From positions 1 to 64,000 of the forward strand of contig JAFROD010000014.1 of the NCBI GenBank assembly GCA_017429835.1: a stretch of 64,000 bases of DNA, read 5' to 3'. The position numbers and the translations under genes are program-made. Of this stretch, positions 8,746-16,850 are shown one piece after another. The stretch's first letter is position 1; each line of letters begins with the position of its first letter. This DNA comes from Oscillospiraceae bacterium (GTDB taxonomy: Bacteria; Bacillota; Clostridia; Oscillospirales; Oscillospiraceae). The notes below the pieces were generated by a model, which saw only the letters and a list, made by a program, of their open reading frames with translations, made no database searches and had not been told where the DNA came from.

Positions 8746-10188
8746 ATGAACGAATACGAATCCATGTTTACAAAGCCGTCCGAGGTCGCTCAGCAGACCT
8801 CCGACGCACACGATACAGCGTCTGCGCAGCCGGAAACGCCCTATACGGCGCCCCAGCCGCGTCCCGCCGGTCCGTACCAGCCGCCGTATCAGGCGCGCCC
8901 CTATCCCTATCCGCCGCAGCCGCCGCGCACCGTACGGCAGGAAAAGCCGAAAAAGAAGCGCATGACCATGCGGATCGCGGTCGTGGCGCTGTGCTGTGCG
9001 ATCCTGGGCAGTCTGCTCGGCGGCGGAGCGGTCGGTCTTGCCATGCACCGCATGTACCGGCAGGATCAGACCGTCGCTGCGGACACTGCCGCGCCGCAGA
9101 AAACGGCCGAACCGATCCGGCAGGTGACCGAAACGCCCGCCAGACCCGTTTCGACCGGCGGTTTGAAAACGCCGGCGCAGGTCTATGAAGAAAACGTCGG
9201 CGCAGTGGTCGGCATCGCCAACGAAAGCACGACCTACAACGTCTTCGGCCAGCGTTCCGAGACCGCGAGCTCCGGCACCGGCTTCGTCGTCAGCTCCGAC
9301 GGCGAGATCCTGACGAACTATCACGTCGTCGAAGGCGCGCACAAGCTGACCGTCACGCTCTACGACGGCAGCACGTATACCGCGACCCTCCTCGGCTACG
9401 AGGCGGAGAGCGATATCGCCCTGATAAAGATCGACGCGACCGGTCTGCAGACCGTCACGATCGGCGACTCCGACGCGCTGCTGATCGGCGACGAGGTCGC
9501 CGCGATCGGCAACCCGCTCGGCGAGCTGACCTACAGCATCACCGTCGGCTACCTCAGCGCGAAGGATCGCGCCGTCAATACCGACGGCACGCCGATCAAC
9601 ATGATGCAGATCGACGCCGCCATCAACCCCGGCAACTCCGGCGGGCCCCTGTTCAACCTGTACGGTCACGTTATCGGCATCACCACCGCGAAATACTCCG
9701 GCACCACCGGCTCCGGCGCAAGCATCGAGGGCATCGGCTTCGCCATTCCGATCAACGACGCGCTCGCCATCATCGACGATCTGCGCGAGAACGGAACGGT
9801 GCTCAACCGCGCCTATATCGGCGTCACCGTCTCCGACGTCAACGCGGAGCAGAAACAGAACGGTCTGCCGGACGGCGCTTTCATTCTGTCCGTTGTGCCC
9901 GGCAGCGCCGGCGACCAGGCGGGCATTCTCGCAGGCGACGTGATCACTGCGATATCTGGCACTGCCGTTAAGAGTCTCAGCGGTCTGTCGCAGGCGCTCA
10001 AGAGCTACCGCGGCGGCGACGCCGCCGTGATCACGGTCTACCGCGGCGGAAATACCGTCGATCTGGAGATCGTCTTCGACAGTAAGGAGAATCAGACGAC
10101 TGATCCATTCGAACAGACCGGTGAGACCACGACGGAGACCGAAACGGTCGATCCCTTCGACTACTTCCCGTGGAATCTGATCCCGTAA
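8746..10188 (+). CDS. HtrA/DegP-like membrane-anchored serine protease (S1C family)
   Basis: A 480-residue envelope quality-control protease. It has a Pro-rich cytoplasmic N-terminus (about 30-62), a signal-anchor helix (about 76-96), a trypsin-like domain with His in TNYHVVEG, Asp in ESDIALIKI and Ser in NPGNSGGPLF, and one C-terminal PDZ domain (about 365-450). The ATG at 8746 follows AAAAGGAG; the longer frame has no such site. It stands alone with its own upstream region and is followed 14 nt later by a GNAT gene. Firmicute HtrA proteins are often under CssRS-type stress control, but no such site can be identified here. Confidence 0.93.
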   Translation: MNEYESMFTKPSEVAQQTSDAHDTASAQPETPYTAPQPRPAGPYQPPYQARPYPYPPQPPRTVRQEKPKKKRMTMRIAVVALCCAILGSLLGGGAVGLAMHRMYRQDQTVAADTAAPQKTAEPIRQVTETPARPVSTGGLKTPAQVYEENVGAVVGIANESTTYNVFGQRSETASSGTGFVVSSDGEILTNYHVVEGAHKLTVTLYDGSTYTATLLGYEAESDIALIKIDATGLQTVTIGDSDALLIGDEVAAIGNPLGELTYSITVGYLSAKDRAVNTDGTPINMMQIDAAINPGNSGGPLFNLYGHVIGITTAKYSGTTGSGASIEGIGFAIPINDALAIIDDLRENGTVLNRAYIGVTVSDVNAEQKQNGLPDGAFILSVVPGSAGDQAGILAGDVITAISGTAVKSLSGLSQALKSYRGGDAAVITVYRGGNTVDLEIVFDSKENQTTDPFEQTGETTTETETVDPFDYFPWNLIP

Positions 10189-10201
10189 AAAGGACTCTGG
10201 C

Positions 10202-10681
10202 ATGAATGAAAACACAGCGATACAAGGCTGCCTGCGGATCGTGACGCTCGCAGATCGGCGCGATCTTGCGGAAACGGCGGCGGACTGGTTCTCGTCCAAA
10301 TGGGGCGTGCCGCGGCAGGCGTATCTGGACAGCATGGAAGCATCCTTTACCGCCATCGTACCGCGTTGGTATCTCTGCCTGGACGGTGAGAGGATCGCCG
10401 CAGGAATGGGCGTCATCGAAAACGATTTCCATGACCGCCCCGATCTGACGCCGAACGTCTGCGCCGTGTTTACCGAGCCGGACTACCGGAATCGCGGGCT
10501 TGCGGGGCGGCTGCTTGATCACGTCTGCAAGGATATGGCGGCGCACGGGATTGACACGCTGTATCTTCTGACCGACCACAAGGGCTTCTACGAGCGATAC
10601 GGCTGGGAATTCTACTGCATGGCGCAGGGCGACGATCCGCAGCCGTCGAGAATGTATATCCACCGGCAAAAGGAGGCGTAG
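10202..10681 (+). CDS. GNAT-family N-acetyltransferase
   Basis: A 159-residue acetyl-CoA-dependent transferase. The CoA-binding motif A is seen as VFTEPDYRNRGLAGRLL near residues 93-109 (R-x-x-G-x-A pattern), followed by a YERYGW motif B near residue 128. The substrate cannot be predicted. The stop is 3 nt before the TfoX-like gene start, so the two form a unit, possibly continuing from the HtrA gene upstream. Confidence 0.85.
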   Translation: MNENTAIQGCLRIVTLADRRDLAETAADWFSSKWGVPRQAYLDSMEASFTAIVPRWYLCLDGERIAAGMGVIENDFHDRPDLTPNVCAVFTEPDYRNRGLAGRLLDHVCKDMAAHGIDTLYLLTDHKGFYERYGWEFYCMAQGDDPQPSRMYIHRQKEA

Positions 10682-10684
10682 ACT

Positions 10685-10999
10685 ATGGCAACGTCAAAGG
10701 ACTTTCACGACTATATCATGGAACAGCTTTCCCGCGTCGGGGAGGTCAGCTCGCGCAAGATGATGGGCGAATACTGCGTCTACTACCGCGGAAAAATGGT
10801 CGCGGATCTCTGCGACAATCAGCTTCTTCTGAAGCCGACGCCCTCCGTCCTGCGCCTGCTGCCGGACGCGCCGAGGGCGTATCCCTACGAGGGCTCGAAG
10901 ACGCTGATGGTCGTCGTGGAGGACGTTGAAAACGCGGAGCTTCTGCGCTCCGTCCTCAACGCGATGTACGACGAGCTCCCCGAATCAAAGAAAAAATGA
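10685..10999 (+). CDS. TfoX/Sxy N-terminal-domain protein
   Basis: A 104-residue single-domain protein matching the TfoX_N family: VSSRKMMGEYCVYYRGKMVADL followed by LLLKPTP, and a C-terminal helix. In gammaproteobacteria TfoX is a competence regulator. In Firmicutes these stand-alone N-terminal domains are of unknown function, so a competence role should not be inferred. It closes the short transcript, and a terminator follows at 11003-11033. Confidence 0.85.
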   Translation: MATSKDFHDYIMEQLSRVGEVSSRKMMGEYCVYYRGKMVADLCDNQLLLKPTPSVLRLLPDAPRAYPYEGSKTLMVVVEDVENAELLRSVLNAMYDELPESKKK

Positions 11000-11002
11000 A
11001 CG

Positions 11003-11036
11003 AAAAGGCTTCTCCGCTCGGAGAAGCCTTTTTCAT
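11003..11036 (+). terminator. Rho-independent terminator after the TfoX-like gene
   Basis: AAAAGGCTTCTCC (11003-11015) pairs perfectly with GGAGAAGCCTTTT (11020-11032) around a GCTC loop, followed by T residues. Confidence 0.9.
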
Positions 11037-11104
11037 ATTGCATATTGAAGTGCCGGTCGCTTTGTGATATGATAGGAGTACTAAAACGTAACGGAGGAAT
11101 CAAC

Positions 11105-12028
11105 ATGCGCAGCAAAAAACTAATCGCTGTTTGCGTCATTCTGGCGCTGCTGGCCGGTCTGCTGGGAGCTTCTACCGTCTTCTTCGCGTCCGAGAAGGCG
11201 AAACTGGCTTCGGACTGTGAATCGCTTACCGCAGACTACGAAAAACTGTTTGCAGAATACGAAAACCTGTCCGAAGAACAGAAGACCCCGCCGACGGACG
11301 ACAGATCTGCGGACTACGAAAAGCTGTCTGCAGACTATGAGAAGCTGACGGCGGACTATGAGAGTCTTTCCGAAGAATACGAAGCCCTGACTTCTGGTTA
11401 CAAGCTTTACAAGAACGTCATTTCGCAGGACGAGATCGAGCAGACCCTGTTCGGGCAGCCGATCTCGGAGGAGCGCAACGGCGAATACCGTATCGGCGTC
11501 AAGACTGCCATCGACGGCGACTTCCATGCGGAGCTGTCGATCTATCAGGCGCAGGACGGCAAGTACGTCAAGATCTTCTCCTGCCCCGCCGTCGTCGGCA
11601 AGAACGGCCCCGGCAAGCAGTCCGAGGGCGATACCAAGACCCCGCTCGGCACCTGGACGATCGGTGAAGCCTACGGCATCAACGACGATCCCGGCTCCCT
11701 CGTCCCCTACACCAAAATCACGGACGACATGTACTGGTGCGCGACCGGCTCCAACGGCAAGAACTACAACACCCTGATCTACAAAAGCGACAACCCCGAC
11801 GCGGACTACTCCGAGGACGAGCACCTGATCGACTATCCGGGCGTCTACAACTATCTGCTCTATCTCGGCTACAACGCGCCCGGCGCGCCCTACGCGGGCA
11901 ACGCGATCTTCCTGCACTGCTGGCGCGGGCCGGATTCTCCCACCGGCGGCTGTGTCGGCATTTCCGAGGAGGATATGATCACCGTCCTGCAGACGGTCAC
12001 CCCGGGAACGGCCGTCACGATCTATTGA
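11105..12028 (+). CDS. Secreted L,D-transpeptidase-like protein with a coiled coil
   Basis: A 307-residue protein. An N-terminal signal or anchor helix (about 5-24) is followed by a coiled coil (about 28-100) built from near-repeats of 'ADYEKLxADYE', then a catalytic domain with HCWRGPDSPTGGCVGI near the C-terminus. The His and Cys of that segment match the YkuD active site, which makes 3-3 or protein-peptidoglycan crosslinks. The ATG at 11105 has GGAGG upstream. The coiled coil may act as a spacer that presents the enzyme to the wall, or as an oligomerisation stalk. It is monocistronic, with a strong terminator following. Confidence 0.82.
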   Translation: MRSKKLIAVCVILALLAGLLGASTVFFASEKAKLASDCESLTADYEKLFAEYENLSEEQKTPPTDDRSADYEKLSADYEKLTADYESLSEEYEALTSGYKLYKNVISQDEIEQTLFGQPISEERNGEYRIGVKTAIDGDFHAELSIYQAQDGKYVKIFSCPAVVGKNGPGKQSEGDTKTPLGTWTIGEAYGINDDPGSLVPYTKITDDMYWCATGSNGKNYNTLIYKSDNPDADYSEDEHLIDYPGVYNYLLYLGYNAPGAPYAGNAIFLHCWRGPDSPTGGCVGISEEDMITVLQTVTPGTAVTIY

Positions 12029-12039
12029 TACTTGCACAT

Positions 12040-12077
12040 AGAACGAGCCTCCGACCGATCGGTCGGAGGCTCGTTCT
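12040..12077. terminator. Bidirectional terminator between convergent genes
   Basis: AGAACGAGCCTCCGACC (12040-12056) and its exact complement at 12061-12077 form a 17-bp stem closed by GATC. It separates the L,D-transpeptidase gene from the convergent YdeI-like gene. Confidence 0.88.
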
Positions 12078-12079
12078 CG

Positions 12080-12649
12080 CTATTCATAGTATTTTTCCAC
12101 GCCGCCGTAGCCGCGGATGAGCTTGTTCTGCCGCGTCTTCTCAAGGAAACTGCGCAGGCGCTTTGCAAACTCCGCCGGGCGCTTTCGCGCGGCTTCGATA
12201 TAGGCGACGCGAATGCGCTTGTACGGCTCCGAAAACTGCTCGTAGTTTTTCCAAACGACCTCGTCCCCGCGCAGCGCGGCGAGGATATCCGGCGGGTAGA
12301 CGAACGGCGCGTTGATGACCGGCAGGACGCTTTCGCGCACCTTCGGGTGGAGCATACCGCGTTCCTCCAGCCAGCGCAGCCGTTCGACGTTCGGCTGCGA
12401 ATAGGGGCTGCCGGGTCTGCGGGGCGTGAAGCGGCGGATATGGTGCGTCTCGTCCAGCGTGCCTGCACGGCCGTCGATCCAGCCGAAGCAGAGCGCCTCC
12501 TCGACCGCGTTGTTGTAGGACAGACACGGCTCTTCCGAGGCGTTCGTCGGGAAGACGAACCAGATCTCCTGCGCCGTTTCAAAATGCGCCGCAAGATAGG
12601 CTCGCCATTCGCTCCGCTCGCTTGTGTAGAACAGTTCCACGTCATTCAT
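12080..12649 (-). CDS. YdeI/OmpD-associated-family protein
   Basis: A 189-residue protein matching the YdeI/OmpD-associated (bacteriocin-protection-like) family: EEALCFGWIDGRAGTLDE near residue 49 and RRFTPRRPGSPYS near residue 72, with a Lys/Arg-rich C-terminal helix. The molecular role is not established; some relatives were linked to peptide or bacteriocin tolerance. Its ATG overlaps the stop of the upstream GNAT gene by 4 bases, so the two are translationally coupled. Confidence 0.82.
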   Translation of the reverse strand: MNDVELFYTSERSEWRAYLAAHFETAQEIWFVFPTNASEEPCLSYNNAVEEALCFGWIDGRAGTLDETHHIRRFTPRRPGSPYSQPNVERLRWLEERGMLHPKVRESVLPVINAPFVYPPDILAALRGDEVVWKNYEQFSEPYKRIRVAYIEAARKRPAEFAKRLRSFLEKTRQNKLIRGYGGVEKYYE

Positions 12650-13209
12650 CTCCTCGCGGTCAGCCAGTCCTCTTTGAGCAGAGCGTAGACGCAGACGTCC
12701 ACGACGCCGCGGTTATTGAAATCCGCCTGCCGCAGCGTACCCTCGTACTTGAGTCCGCACCTGCGCATGACCCGCCCCGAATTGGGATTGTCGGGGTCGT
12801 GCCGCGCCGCGATCCGGTTGACGCCGACCTCCTCGAAGAAAAACGGGAGGAGGGCGGAAAACGCCTCGCTGGTGATTCCCCGATCCCACCATCTGCTTCC
12901 GATACAGTAGCCGATCTCGACAATATCCAGCCGCTCGTCCTGTTCCACGACGGAGATCGAGCCGATCGGCTCGCCGAGCGCCTTCAGCTCGATCGCCCAC
13001 TGATAGAAGTCGTCGCGCTCGTAGTTTTTCACCCATTCCGCGACGATCCCCCGCGAGGCCGCAAGCTCCCGATGCGTCTGCCAGCGGAGATATTCTGTGA
13101 CCTTTTCATCAGACGTCCAGTTGCGGAACGCCGCCTCTGCGTCGTTCTCCGTGAACCTCCGCAGGATCAGCCGTTCGGTCTCGATCCTTACCGTACCCTT
13201 ATGCTTCAT
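12646..13209 (-). CDS. GNAT acetyltransferase, RimJ/RimL type
   Basis: A 187-residue RimJ-like acetyltransferase: TERLILRRFTENDAEAAF at the N-terminus, VEIGYCIGSRWWDRGITSEAF as the acetyl-CoA motif, and GVNRIAARHDPDNPNSGRVMRRCG near residue 130. Such proteins acetylate protein N-termini or small molecules. It lies 10 nt downstream of the membrane-protein gene and overlaps the YdeI-like gene by 4 bases, so a three- or four-gene operon is likely. Confidence 0.88.
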   Translation of the reverse strand: MKHKGTVRIETERLILRRFTENDAEAAFRNWTSDEKVTEYLRWQTHRELAASRGIVAEWVKNYERDDFYQWAIELKALGEPIGSISVVEQDERLDIVEIGYCIGSRWWDRGITSEAFSALLPFFFEEVGVNRIAARHDPDNPNSGRVMRRCGLKYEGTLRQADFNNRGVVDVCVYALLKEDWLTARR

Positions 13210-13219
13210 AAGTCCTCCG

Positions 13220-14116
13220 TTATTCTTTCGGCAGGATCCGAAGCTGCAAATGACCGCCCTCGTCCTCGTAGACCTCCAGCGTGTAGCGGTATTCGGTCTC
13301 CCCGTCCCTAATCACGAAGGAGGTCGTGCCGAACTTCCGCGCGCTCACGCGGATCATGCTGTCGGTACCCGTGGCGGCGACGGATATCTCGAAGGTATCC
13401 GGATCCTCGACCTCCACGACCGCGCTTTCCGTCAGCACGGGATCGTCCGGCAGGAAGTTCGTCGCGGTGAAATCGACCTGCGGGCGAAGGAGCAGGATCG
13501 CGCCGATCAAGATCAGCGGCACAAGGAATCCGAGCAGCCGCTGCCAAAGCTTCTCCGTGAAAGCATAGAGATAGAGAAGCACCTGCGCGAGGCAGAACAC
13601 CGCCGTCACGATCAACCGCGGGAAATGCCGGATCGTCTGCTGAAAACAGCCGATATACTCGTTCGTCAGCAGGCACAGGATCGGCGCGAGGATCAGCAGG
13701 CTGATCCAGTTTTTCTTCGTGATATACCAGCCGACAAACGCCATCGGGAACGTGCCGAGCGTCCAGAGAAACCAGTATTTGTAGTATCCGAACAGACCCC
13801 AGCCCATCGAGGAAAACGGAACCTGTAACAGATAGATCAACGGCTGGCTGATCAGGAAAAACACAAAGGTCTTGAGCGCGGAATCCAGAGGACTTTTGCA
13901 GTTCGCCATGATCACGACCGCGAAGAAGACCCACGCCTCAAAGGTCACGCCCATGCGCTCGAAGGACGTGTTCCTGAACGCCGGAACGATCATAAATACG
14001 GCGGTCAGGATCGCCGTACCGACGGCAAACAGGATCACCGCCGGCCAGCTCATGTTCAATCCGCCGTAGAACTTGTCCGTTATGCGCCGCAGCGCGCTCT
14101 TTTTGCTGTTTTCCAT
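13220..14116 (-). CDS. Multi-pass membrane protein, paralogue of the gene at 1912-2784
   Basis: A 298-residue protein with about six hydrophobic segments, then a beta-rich soluble C-terminal domain (about 215-298). It shares the TFVFFLISQPLIYLLQVPF block and the WF-WTL-FPM-FVG segment with the protein at 1912-2784, so the two are paralogues. I start at the ATG at 14116 because AAGGAG lies 7 nt upstream. The open frame nevertheless continues upstream without a stop into the DUF4304-like gene (see findings). Function unknown. Confidence 0.75.
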   Translation of the reverse strand: MENSKKSALRRITDKFYGGLNMSWPAVILFAVGTAILTAVFMIVPAFRNTSFERMGVTFEAWVFFAVVIMANCKSPLDSALKTFVFFLISQPLIYLLQVPFSSMGWGLFGYYKYWFLWTLGTFPMAFVGWYITKKNWISLLILAPILCLLTNEYIGCFQQTIRHFPRLIVTAVFCLAQVLLYLYAFTEKLWQRLLGFLVPLILIGAILLLRPQVDFTATNFLPDDPVLTESAVVEVEDPDTFEISVAATGTDSMIRVSARKFGTTSFVIRDGETEYRYTLEVYEDEGGHLQLRILPKE

Positions 14117-14755
14117 ACGATGCTCCTTGTTTCTGCGCCGAAGGCTGCCGCGTCCGTTTTTTGCGAGATTAACACGGGCGATTGTCGCTCCAACCCGCAC
14201 CGCGTGATGTTCGGTTGCATTCGCCTCAGCATGTTTTCTCTTAAACTCCTCAAGCCAGCGAAAACCCTTTTTCAACTGCCTGTTGATTTCGTCGCAGAGT
14301 TTTTCCGCAGTTGCTTCATCAAACGTCTGACCGGAAGCCCCTTCCGGTTTTTGCTCTGAAATCCCGGTATCCTTATCGTCAACCGCCCTCCGCGTGCCGA
14401 AGCGGAGCTTTTTCTTGGATTTATAATCGTCGGAATAGTAAAACCACGGTCCGCCAAACGTCCCTGGCAGGCGGTATCTGATATTGGTGGCATACACGTT
14501 GAGCGTTTTCTCCGTCATGCTTCCGAACAGCCTGTAATTCTTTTCGCTGCCGTACGGAAAACCGGCGGAAAGCTCGATTAGAAAGGAACCGCCGTATTTA
14601 TTTGTTTGAAACGTGATCAGGTCAATACTGTCCCCGTTGTATCTGCGGAAATGCGGGAAGGTTCCGGTGAATCCCGCTTCCCGCAAACCTGGAATCACTT
14701 TGCGTCTCAACGCAGACAGCATGATTTCCCGGTTCTGAGCAGTACTCTTTGCCAC
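14117..14755 (-). CDS. DUF4304-like protein, in frame with the downstream gene and lacking its own stop
   Basis: About 180 residues resembling DUF4304: an N-terminal helix (AQNREIMLSALRRKVIPGL), a GF-G-FPHFRR strand, FQTNKYGGSF, and a C-terminal LCDEINRQLKKGFRWLEEF. The GTG at 14755 is preferred because GAGAGGTGG precedes it. No stop codon occurs before the next ATG at 14116, and the last ~35 codons look like former noncoding sequence, so the natural stop seems to have been lost. The end given is the base before the next gene; translation may continue as a fusion to 13220. Confidence 0.6.
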
Positions 14756-14908
14756 GCGTTCCACCTCTCCGGCACGGATTATTCCGACTCCATTATATCA
14801 GGCAATCGCCCGAAATGCAAGCAGCCGATCATCCATTCCGACGTGCTCCGTATTCGTTCAGAAGCTCCTCGGATCGAATCCTTCGAATCCGCTCGCGTCT
14901 TTTCGTAT

Positions 14909-14942
14909 GGAAACAGCCGTCCCGGTCGGGACGGCTGTTTCC
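14909..14942. terminator. GC-rich hairpin downstream of the tRNA 3' half
   Basis: GGAAACAGCCGTCCC (14909-14923) pairs perfectly with GGGACGGCTGTTTCC (14928-14942) around a 4-nt loop, directly after the CCA end of the split tRNA. It was probably the terminator of the original tRNA transcript, although the T-run on that strand is weak. Confidence 0.6.
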
Positions 14943-14943
14943 T

Positions 14944-14988
14944 TGGCACCCGCGAGAGGATTCGAACCTCCGACCTATCGCTTAGGAG
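14944..14988 (-). pseudogene. 3' half of the split host tRNA-Arg(CCT), including CCA
   Basis: Read on the minus strand it gives the anticodon loop CTCCTAA, the 3' anticodon stem GCGAT, variable loop AGGTC, a T-arm with TTCGAAT, and the acceptor strand CGCGGGT-G-CCA. It has no 5' half here. The matching 5' half lies 13.7 kb away at 28691-28734. Joined through the shared 11-bp core they give a 78-nt tRNA with a perfect 5-bp anticodon stem (ATCGC with GCGAT) and a GCCCGCG/CGCGGGT acceptor with one G-U pair. Confidence 0.88.
14978..14988. repeat. Left attachment-site core (att core)
   Basis: TCGCTTAGGAG occurs here and again at 28691-28701. It is the minus-strand anticodon loop CTCCTAA plus GCGA of tRNA-Arg(CCT). 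The flanks differ on both sides (CTA/AAA here, CTG/GCG at the right), as expected of a site-specific recombination core shared by host and element. Confidence 0.85.
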
Positions 14989-15004
14989 AAAAACGCTCAT
15001 TCCC

Positions 15005-15070
15005 AAAACCATTGAAAGGACAGGCGTTTTCGGGATCACCATAACCGTTATCACTCAATTTATCACTCAA
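15005..15070. repeat. Left-end arm-like repeats of the element
   Basis: Two copies of TTATCACTCAA (15048-15058 and 15060-15070) lie near a block 'aaaacc-ttgaaa-ga-caggc-tcggg' (15005-15034). The same two motifs recur just inside the right end (28629-28639 and 28652-28680) in the same orientation. Direct repeats flanking a core on both sides are what tyrosine recombinases of the Tn916/lambda type bind with their N-terminal arm-binding domain. The role is inferred. Confidence 0.6.
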
Positions 15071-15189
15071 ATCTCCTATGCCAAGGCGACTGCCCGGCAC
15101 AAGCGGATTCAGATTTTGCATTTGATTGAAATGACCAATCGCCTCAGAAAACAGGTCAGTTTCACGGAGCACTGAACTGGTCAACACCT

Positions 15190-15245
15190 CCCTTTCATCA
15201 CTCATTCATCAATCATAGTGATTGGCGAAATGAGTGATGAAAGGG
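15190..15245. promoter_or_regulatory. Palindrome downstream of fic, sharing a 23-bp motif with the fic promoter
   Basis: CCCTTTCATCACTCATT (15190-15206) and its exact complement (15229-15245) form a 17-bp inverted repeat. The segment 15194-15216, read on the minus strand, matches 22 of 23 bases of the motif at 16343-16365 beyond the other end of fic. It could be an operator, a terminator or a duplicated site. Confidence 0.6.
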
Positions 15246-15303
15246 TTTATTAATTCTGTCATTTTTGATTTGACCTTTGCACCAACAAGAGGCGGAGCGA
15301 ATA

Positions 15304-16296
15304 TCAACGCTCTACAAGGATATACCCCCACGACTTGCCAAGACGAATCTTTTGTAGCATCCCGTCTTCAACCATTCCCGTTAGGATTCGATTTGCAGTC
15401 GCCGACGAAACGCCAAGCATCCGCCGGACATCGGCATTGGTGATTGCGCCGTTCTGCTGCACAAATTGACGGAGCCGCTGACGCCTTTGCTCGTCTGCCG
15501 TCCTGCTACCTGTGGCAGCAGCCGTCTGTACCGCTTCCTCCAATGCTTCCTTGATGGCGGACAGCATAAACGAAATAAACGCCGTTGATTCTCCCTCATA
15601 GTTGGACTGGTTGATTGCGGCATAATATTCATCCTGCTGGTCGTGAATAATGGATTCCACGGGAAGCCACGCAAACACTGGCTTCCATTTGGTCAGCAGC
15701 AAGGTGTGCCACAGTCTTCCGATCCGGCCGTTGCCGTCTGCGAACGGATGGATCACTTCAAATTCGTAATGGAAAACGCAACTCTTGATCAGCATCGGAA
15801 CGCCGCTGGTCTTAACCCACTCCAGCAGGTCCATCGTGAGCTGCGGCGCATACGCCGCCAAGGTGCCGAAATGAACGATATTGCCTTGATTATCCACTAC
15901 GCCGACGCTGCCGGAACGGAAGCATCCGGATTCTTTGGTCAAGCCCTTCGTCATCACGCCGTGCGCACGAAGCAGATCGTCCACGGAAAAGGGATCCAGC
16001 GTGTCCAGCTTTTCGTAGATCTCATAGGCGTTCTTGACTTCTTCAATGTCCTTGGGCGGTGCAATCACCCGCTTGCCGTTCAGGACAGCCGTCACCTGCT
16101 CCAAACTCAACGTATTCTGCTCAATGGCGAGAGAAGAATAGATCGTTCGAATACGGTTCGTGCGGCGTAACGTGGGGTTGGTATGCAAACCCATCGAGGC
16201 ATTCACGCGTCCGACCAACTCCGCAATCTCAGCGATTTCTTCCAGCATTGCTGTTGTAATCTCAAATGGCGGTTTTTTGTTCTTCAAAACAATCAC
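15304..16296 (-). CDS. Fic-domain protein with C-terminal winged-helix
   Basis: A 330-residue Fic protein, a family that usually AMPylates target proteins. The active-site loop HPFADGNGRIGR (residues 183-194) is complete, with catalytic His183. An N-terminal inhibitory-helix-like motif SLAIEQN (residues 55-61) fits class II Fic self-inhibition, except that Gln follows the Glu where Gly or Asn is usual. Residues ~270-325 form a winged HTH, suggesting DNA binding and autoregulation. The frame opens at GTG (16296); a TTG at 16287 is better spaced from GAGGTGA and is a likely alternative. Matching palindromes flank the gene. It lies inside the integrated element, next to the abortive-infection genes. 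Confidence 0.9.
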   Translation of the reverse strand: MIVLKNKKPPFEITTAMLEEIAEIAELVGRVNASMGLHTNPTLRRTNRIRTIYSSLAIEQNTLSLEQVTAVLNGKRVIAPPKDIEEVKNAYEIYEKLDTLDPFSVDDLLRAHGVMTKGLTKESGCFRSGSVGVVDNQGNIVHFGTLAAYAPQLTMDLLEWVKTSGVPMLIKSCVFHYEFEVIHPFADGNGRIGRLWHTLLLTKWKPVFAWLPVESIIHDQQDEYYAAINQSNYEGESTAFISFMLSAIKEALEEAVQTAAATGSRTADEQRRQRLRQFVQQNGAITNADVRRMLGVSSATANRILTGMVEDGMLQKIRLGKSWGYILVER

Positions 16297-16317
16297 CTCA
16301 CAGCGCTATTATAACAC

Positions 16318-16365
16318 TTCATCGCTCACTTATCAACCAAAAATGATTGATGAATGAGCGATGAA
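16318..16365. promoter_or_regulatory. Palindrome upstream of fic (candidate operator)
   Basis: TTCATCGCTCA (16318-16328) and TGAGCGATGAA (16355-16365) are perfect inverted arms. They sit about 20 nt upstream of the fic start, over the expected promoter. The right arm is part of a 23-bp motif (16343-16365) repeated in inverted orientation at 15194-15216. Autorepression through the Fic protein's own winged-helix is plausible but inferred. Confidence 0.6.
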
Positions 16366-16485
16366 TTTTTTCACGCAAGCAAGGCGTGTATGCACAAAAT
16401 CTGTTTGGTTCTGGATTGATTAGTTATTCTCATACCATAATTGCGTTACTTATGTGCTTTTTCGTCCATATAACAAACTGTATGA

Positions 16486-16737
16486 TCATAATGAACCAAC
16501 AATCCAGTCGAAATTGTAGTTGCAAATATGTACTGCCTTTTTGCTTTCCATATACTTCTTTTTTACAAATCTAGAAAGCTTTGCACCGTTTTTCTGCAAG
16601 AACTCTTTGTGATCTTCAATCGCTGATAATGACAAATAGTATTTGCCGCAGCTTTCACATGAGAAAAAATACTCATCATTTGGTTCCATTGTAAATCGCG
16701 CGTCTTGACCGCATAAAAAGCATTTACATTTTTCCAT
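16486..16737 (-). CDS. Small zinc-ribbon protein, last gene of the Abi cluster
   Basis: An 83-residue protein starting MEKCKCFLCGQ at the ATG 16737, with GAGGT upstream; the longer frame lacks support. Two CxxC pairs (CFLC and CESC, about 20 residues apart) make a zinc ribbon, and the C-terminus is Lys-rich. It lies 113 nt downstream of the AbiGii-like gene on the same strand and has the same low GC, so it probably arrived with that pair. I do not recognise a family; it may be an accessory of the defence genes or unrelated cargo. Confidence 0.6.
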   Translation of the reverse strand: MEKCKCFLCGQDARFTMEPNDEYFFSCESCGKYYLSLSAIEDHKEFLQKNGAKLSRFVKKKYMESKKAVHICNYNFDWIVGSL

Positions 16738-16850
16738 ATTGTTACCTCGATTGTTTTTTCCGTTTCCCTTACTGCATGTATTGATATTCGTTGCTTCCGT
16801 GAAACAGGTCTTCATTAGTTTGCTTGGCTCTTTCAATTGTATACTTTAAT

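Larger units (their letters stand above)
14756..15303. other. Gene-free junction: hairpin, tRNA fragment, att core, arm repeats and fic-side palindrome
   Basis: No convincing protein gene. In order it holds the upstream region of the DUF4304-like gene, a GC-rich hairpin (14909-14942), the 3' half of a split tRNA-Arg (14944-14988), the left attachment core, integrase arm-like direct repeats (15005-15070) and a 17-bp inverted repeat (15190-15245). A weak minus-strand frame at 14975-15205 runs through the att core and is probably not expressed. Confidence 0.6.

Noticed and set aside
14975..15205. 76-codon minus-strand frame across the left att core
   Set aside because: It runs through the tRNA fragment and the arm repeats, lacks family features, and its start lies in the palindrome. 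More likely noncoding end sequence.
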